The notes under the pieces are model-generated. The model was not told the origin of the DNA. It saw only the letters and a list, made by a program, of their open reading frames with translations, and did not search any database. The translations under genes and the position numbers were made by a program. 64,000 bases of DNA from Physcia stellaris (lineage: Eukaryota; Ascomycota; Lecanoromycetes; Caliciales; Physciaceae): positions 372,001 to 436,000 of the forward strand of contig JABSSW010000037.1 of the NCBI GenBank assembly GCA_018902385.1, read 5' to 3'. Below, in pieces: positions 59,593 through 64,000 of this stretch (the first letter of the stretch is position 1; each line of letters opens with the position of its first letter).

Positions 59593-62151
59593 TTTTACGT
59601 ATTGCAAAATTTTCAACGATTTTTTTGAAATTTTCATTCATCGATTTCTGTTCGTTGAATCGCGATTTTCGTCGTTTCGAATGTCTGTTTTTCAGTTCAT
59701 CTCGCGAAAATTCGTATCAATTAATCAATTTTACGATACGAACTGAATACGAATCTAATTCGTTTGAGATTTTCTTGAGTTGTTTCGTCGAATCTCTATA
59801 GCAAAATTCAAAAATTTTCATTTTGACAAGTTTCGTTCTTCGAAACTTTTACGAAACTTATGTTCAAAAATCAATGTTACGAAATTATTTTAATTTTTGA
59901 ACGTATTGAATGTATTCAAATCAAATATACGAATCATTGACAATCAAAATCGAAAAACAAACAATGAAAATTGCGATGTCGCGATCAGACGAACAAAAAT
60001 CGATAAATAAAAATTTTGAATGTGATGATTGAAATGTGAAAAAGTAAAAAAAAATTTTGCATGTAAAACATTCATTTGAAATTTTGTTCGAATCACATGT
60101 TATTTGAATTATGTCAAAAATCGCTAAAAAATCGACGAATGATTAGAAAATCAAATTTCGTTGTTGTATGATGCTAAAAACACGCGTTGATCAATATTGT
60201 GATTTTTAAATTTCATTTTTCATTTTTTTTACACATACAACAACGTCAAAATTTCGTCAATCATTCGATTAAATTAAACAATCATCAATAACGATGTTTT
60301 TGACACGATTCAGTTCGTTATTGAATAAATTTTAGCAATAAACAATGCAAAAATTCTTGACGTTTTTTCAATCGAATTTCGTTTTTTTTTCATATTATTT
60401 CGTTTTACGATTGACATACGCAAAATGAAATAACGTTAAAAAATGTTGAATTTATTATTCGTCGAATTATTGAAATATTCGAAATCATACAAATTTCGCA
60501 AATTCGACGAATTTTGATTTGTTCAATCAAAAAAAAAAAATCATGTCAAAATTTTTGATCGCAACAAAGTTGATTCGCGTCGATGAAAAAAAAAAAACAT
60601 AAATGATATTTGAACAAAAAATTATAATGATATTTTGATATAAATTTCATATAAATTCAAATTCGTTTTTTATTCGTTTTCATATCGTTTTTAACAAAGT
60701 TAAATTTAATCATTTATACATGTAATTAATTCGATGTTTTATCGTTCGAACGTTTAATTTCACATATTTTTTGTTTCGAACATTATTGTTTTCAAAATTC
60801 GCGTCGATCAAAATTCAATTTGATTTGTTTTAATTTCAAATTCATCATATCGTCGTTATGTTCGTTTTCGTTTTTTTCGATTCATCAATCGTTTGTTTTC
60901 GATCACGAATTTTGCAAAATCAAAAAACATTGTGAAAAACAACGCAAACGATAATTCATTTGACGACGTATTCGTATTGATTTTCGTTGTACAAACACAA
61001 ACGAAATTCGTTTAAATTGATTCAACGATTTTTGAACATATCAAACGCGTGTTCAATATCGATGCGAATGTTGAAAAGTTTGCGATTAAATCGACGATTG
61101 ATTTTTTTAAAAATTGTTGACGTTTTGTAAAAAAAAATCATATATTTTACATTGACGTAAACATTGTCGATCAACAAATATTGTTTTTTGTCAAAAAAAT
61201 TTTCGAGTTTTTTGTTGATGTTGATAAAAACAAATACACGAACGTCATGTTGCGAATTAAATCAATCATTAAACATGTAAATGAACATTTTTTTGAAATC
61301 GCATATATCGAATAAATTCATAACGTAACGTTTTTTTCGATTGAAAAAAATTTCATTATCGTATTTATCGTCAAATTTTTTGATAAGCACAATATTATTT
61401 TCATTTAATTTTTTTACACAATCAATAAAGTTTGCACGAACATCATTGATCATGTTTTCACGTTTTCGTTGTTTTTCATTTGATCATACGATGTATTGAT
61501 TTTTTTTTTTGCAAAAAACAAATATCATTTTTTTCGCGTACATTTGTAAATAAAATTTTCGAATCTTTTTCAAATGTTGACGATGTTTTGATAATCAACA
61601 TCGATGACGTCGTGATTTAATTTGTGTAATGCGACGAAAAATTGCTGTCACATCGAAATTTGAAATACGTTGAATTCGTTGTAAAACACGAAATCGTTTT
61701 CAATGATATGAAACATTTGTTTGAAAATTTCGCGATTCATGCGTACAAATTTACGAAAACGAACGTCGAAATATTTTGAAAAAATTTTCGTGATTCAATT
61801 CGATTTGAATATGTTGATGCGAAATCATAAATATCGTTGTTTTTTTATAATTTTTCGAATGATTAATCATTCGAAAATGCGTTTAACGATGAAATTTTCA
61901 AAAATTACGAAAATCAAAAAATGATATCAAAAATCACGACGAAAACGCTTTTTATCGTTATAACGAAACATGATGCAAAGAAACAATGATAATTGATGTT
62001 ATAATAATAATAAAACGATCAAAAAAACGATAAATAAAAAATAAAAAATGAATAAAACGAAACGATTTTAATGCGTCAAAATGAAACGACTAATTACATC
62101 AAGTCTAATATTCTAGAAAGCAATTAAATTTTCGCAAATGACAACCGTCAT
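59593..62151. other. Degenerate AT-rich DNA, right part of the outer element
   Basis: About 2.6 kb with the same CpC/CpT-poor composition. Only short frames remain. A plus-strand frame at 61721-61924 and a minus-strand frame at 61262-61453 have no family resemblance I can name. By position it should be the remainder of the element whose left part lies at 41.4-44.6 kb. Confidence 0.5.
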
Positions 62152-62233
62152 TTAACGAGCTCTACGAGGTCTAATAGATCGATAGACTAACGAGATTAAC
62201 GAGGTCGAAAAAAAGTTACTGTGAAGACCCCTA
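62152..62233 (-). repeat. Terminal inverted repeat A, right copy
   Basis: 82 bp ending AAGTTACTGTGAAGACCCC-TA, the inverted partner of 41354-41434. Compared with that copy it carries G-to-A changes within GG and GGG runs. It abuts repeat B directly. Confidence 0.75.
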
Positions 62234-62369
62234 TATTATTAGCTAACGAGATCTACGAGTACTCGTAGACCTCGTAGACCTCGTGGGGGTTGTGTTTCAG
62301 ATCCCTGCTTACGAGGTCTACGAGGTCTGCGAGGTCGAAAAAGTTACTGTGAAGCACTGAAGACCCCTA
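62234..62369 (-). repeat. Terminal inverted repeat B, right copy (unmutated)
   Basis: About 136 bp with the unit ACGAGGTCT repeated, a short palindrome (tctacgagtactcgtaga) and the end AAGTTACTGTGAAGCACTGAAGACCCC-TA. It is the inverted partner of 41809-about 41945. A duplicated GAAG(CACT)GAAG near the end makes it slightly longer than repeat A. GC content is normal. Confidence 0.7.
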
Positions 62370-62669
62370 TTATTGGCCATGGATGTCGCTAGCGGTACCG
62401 TTGCACTGCCCTGGATTCATTATTGGCGACTTGGGCGCTTGCCTGCTTGCTGTACTTAAAGGAGGATGCTCCGGTATTATACGCGAGTTTAAAGTAGCTT
62501 TGCGTCACTGTAACGTGGAGATCTACGTACAGGGTTTACCTGTGCGCCGCACAATCTTGCCAGTCGTACGCACCGTTCAAGACGACCATCGGTGGAATCT
62601 TAGAGCGCTCACATCTGACCTTGCTCTCTGAAGCTATCCGATAGCGAACCTTCGCATTCTGTCTTGTCC
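62370..62669. promoter_or_regulatory. Upstream region of the Zn2Cys6 gene
   Basis: Exactly 300 bp of normal-GC DNA between the last transposon end and the ATG at 62670. It must contain the promoter unless control extends into the island. A 62383-62631 open frame here has no family resemblance and is probably not a gene. Confidence 0.4.
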
Positions 62670-64000
62670 ATGTCGAAGAACAACGTCGCTGCCGACGATG
62701 GCTACTTCAACGACCTCTCCAGGCAGCCGGATTCTAACCCAGCCGACATAGAAAGTTCATCAAGCAAGCCTACGATTAATCTGCTTCGTGATGAATCCGG
62801 CGTGCCTAAGCAGAAGAGAGTGGCCTGTGTCATATGCAGGAAGAGAAAACTCAAATGTACTCGTGCCCTCTTGAACCTCAATGATCGTGCTAAGGCCCAG
62901 TTTTACAGGTGATGGATGTCGGCCATCTTGCGGTACTTGCTCAAGACTCGGCCACAACTGCGCATACGATGAAGTACGACGTAAGAGCGGTCCTAAGCGG
63001 GGATATGTCAAGGAGCTGGAAGCTCGCTTGGGTACGGCTCATCCTTCGAGAAATATAGAAGTCTATGTAGGCTGATTCGTATTGGGCTACAGCGCAAGTT
63101 GAGACGCAGCTCAAAACGAAAGATACTACTAGCCCGCCTGCCGTAGAGTCCAACAACCCACCGCCAAGTACAACGCAGAATAGTAATTCTTACACAAATT
63201 TCGACCCAGGAGCTATGAATATAGACATGTCTGCCCCCATAAATGGACTGTTGAACACGGGCAACTTCGAGGCCTCGCCTCCAGCAAATATCGTACCGGA
63301 CATCGATCTTGCTATCGACGAGAACTTCTCGTGGGAAATGATTGGTTTGGGTCTCGAGGAACCTCTACCTTCTCAAGATGCGATCGATGAGCTGTAAGTT
63401 TCGTGCGTCTATTACTGTTTCAACGCTGAGAGCTGCGTAGAACCCGAATGTACTTTGACAAAATCCATCCATCAATACCGATAATACACAAATATCGCTA
63501 TTTCGCCGGAATGAATTTATCTCCACACATGAGGCCACTGGTTTGTCTTCGGTATGCAATGTGGTGCATGGCCGCGTCAGTCTCTGACACCTTTTGTGGC
63601 CATCAAGATATCTTGTATCGCCGAGCAAGGAAGTACGTCGAGCTTGACGAGATGAGAGGGCAAGGCGAGGGTATTGTCAGTGTTGGTCACGCCCAGACAT
63701 GGTCTCTTCTCAGCATGTATGAGTTCAAGATGATGTACTTTCCACGTGCCTGGATGAGCGTCGCTCGAGCTTGCCGTCTGGCGCTCATGATGGGCTTGAA
63801 TAGAATGGATGGTGTTGGTATAGATGTCAAGCAATGCTTGCTTCCACCAAAAGACTGGACAGAGCGCGAAGAGAGAAGGCGAGCCTTTTGGATGGCATAT
63901 TGCTGCGACCGCTTCGCCAGTGTCGGAACAGGATGGCCGATGATCGTAGACGAACGAGACGTAAGGATTGGCACAGTGCCCTCTGAGTAGTGGCTTTCGC
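62670..64000 (+). CDS. Zn2Cys6 fungal transcription factor (cut by window end)
   Basis: Exons: 62670-62856, 62909-63031, 63093-63393 and 63441 to beyond the window. The binuclear zinc cluster is split by intron 1 and reads CVICRKRKLKC, then DGCRPSCGTCSRLGHNC after splicing (C-x2-C-x6-C-x6-C-x2-C-x6-C). It is followed by a basic linker RRKSGPKRGYVKELEARL. After a Ser/Asn/Pro-rich spacer comes the middle homology (fungal-specific TF) domain: HPSIPIIHKYRYF, RAWMSVARACRLALMMGLNR, EERRRAFWMAYCCDRFASVG. The ATG at 62670 is used. The frame meets TAG at 63988-63990, just where family members continue; a GTAGTG donor overlapping that stop could remove it. Probably a pathway-specific activator; target unknown. 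Confidence 0.9.

Larger units (their letters stand above)
41354..62369. mobile_element. 21-kb mutated transposon stack (AT-rich heterochromatin-like island)
   Basis: Almost free of CpC, CpT, GpG and ApG from about 41.8 to 62.1 kb, and free of host genes. The outer layer is DNA-transposon-like sequence bounded by two inverted-repeat pairs (41354-41434 with 62152-62233, and 41809-about 41945 with 62234-62369). Inserted into it are a 134-bp-LTR Ty3 element on the minus strand and, within that, a 194-bp-LTR Ty3 element on the plus strand. Removing the retroelements leaves about 6 kb of outer sequence. That remainder includes a palindromic foldback at 43886-44484 and a Lys/Arg-rich frame at 43093-43641. 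Confidence 0.85.

Noticed and set aside
41354-62369. A large cargo-bearing element such as a Starship or Polinton
   Set aside because: No tyrosine recombinase (DUF3435), no family-B polymerase and no cargo genes. The length is explained by two nested LTR elements.
41354-62369. Centromere
   Set aside because: AT-richness and nested transposons would fit, but 21 kb with ordinary genes on both sides is better explained as a mutated transposon cluster. CENP-A data would be needed.
62383-62631. 82-codon frame between transposon end and Zn2Cys6 gene
   Set aside because: No recognisable domain. It overlaps the region that must serve as the promoter.

Overview
The window is about 64 kb of nuclear DNA from a filamentous ascomycete. 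Spliceosomal introns of about 50-70 nt with GT...CTGAC/CTAAC...AG signals, a Zn2Cys6 regulator, a DIM-5-type histone H3K9 methyltransferase and heavily point-mutated transposons all fit. Dothideomycetes is my best guess from overall protein resemblance; it is an inference. All exon coordinates were derived by hand from reading frames, splice signals and expected protein families.

Left arm, 1-41 kb, gene-rich and normal GC. In order: a large Ser/Pro-rich cytokinesis-regulator-like protein (-); the ABC-F ATPase Gcn20 (+); the GID E3-ligase substrate receptor Gid4/Vid24 (-); the exon-junction protein Mago nashi (-, seven small exons); coatomer beta (+); a sphingoid-base kinase (+); Rrp1/Nop52 (-); a DIM-5/Clr4-like SET methyltransferase (+) beside a small AT-rich island; a small unknown protein (-); the 24-TM calcium channel Cch1 (-, ten exons); a UBTD-like protein (-); a 1.0-kb truncated LINE-like insertion with a 16-bp target duplication; a TRAPPC11/Gryzun-like gene lacking its 5' part (-); and the mitochondrial glycine carrier Hem25/SLC25A38 (+). 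Mostly these are unlinked housekeeping functions (translation control, secretion, sphingolipids, ribosome biogenesis, Ca2+, haem).

AT island, 41.35-62.37 kb. About 21 kb with no host gene. It is a stack of dead transposons. A Ty3-type LTR element on the minus strand (44586-59587, 134-bp LTRs, target duplication ATCGT) was itself hit by a second Ty3 chromodomain element on the plus strand (51758-59211, 194-bp LTRs, target duplication AAACT). Both sit in older DNA-transposon-like sequence whose ends form two interlocked inverted-repeat pairs (41354/62233 and 41809/62369). The mutation pattern is striking: remaining C is almost always followed by A or G, while CpC and CpT (and GpG, ApG) are nearly gone. 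That is not the usual CpA-directed RIP pattern.

Right edge, 62.4-64 kb. A Zn2Cys6 transcription factor begins 300 bp past the island and runs off the window.
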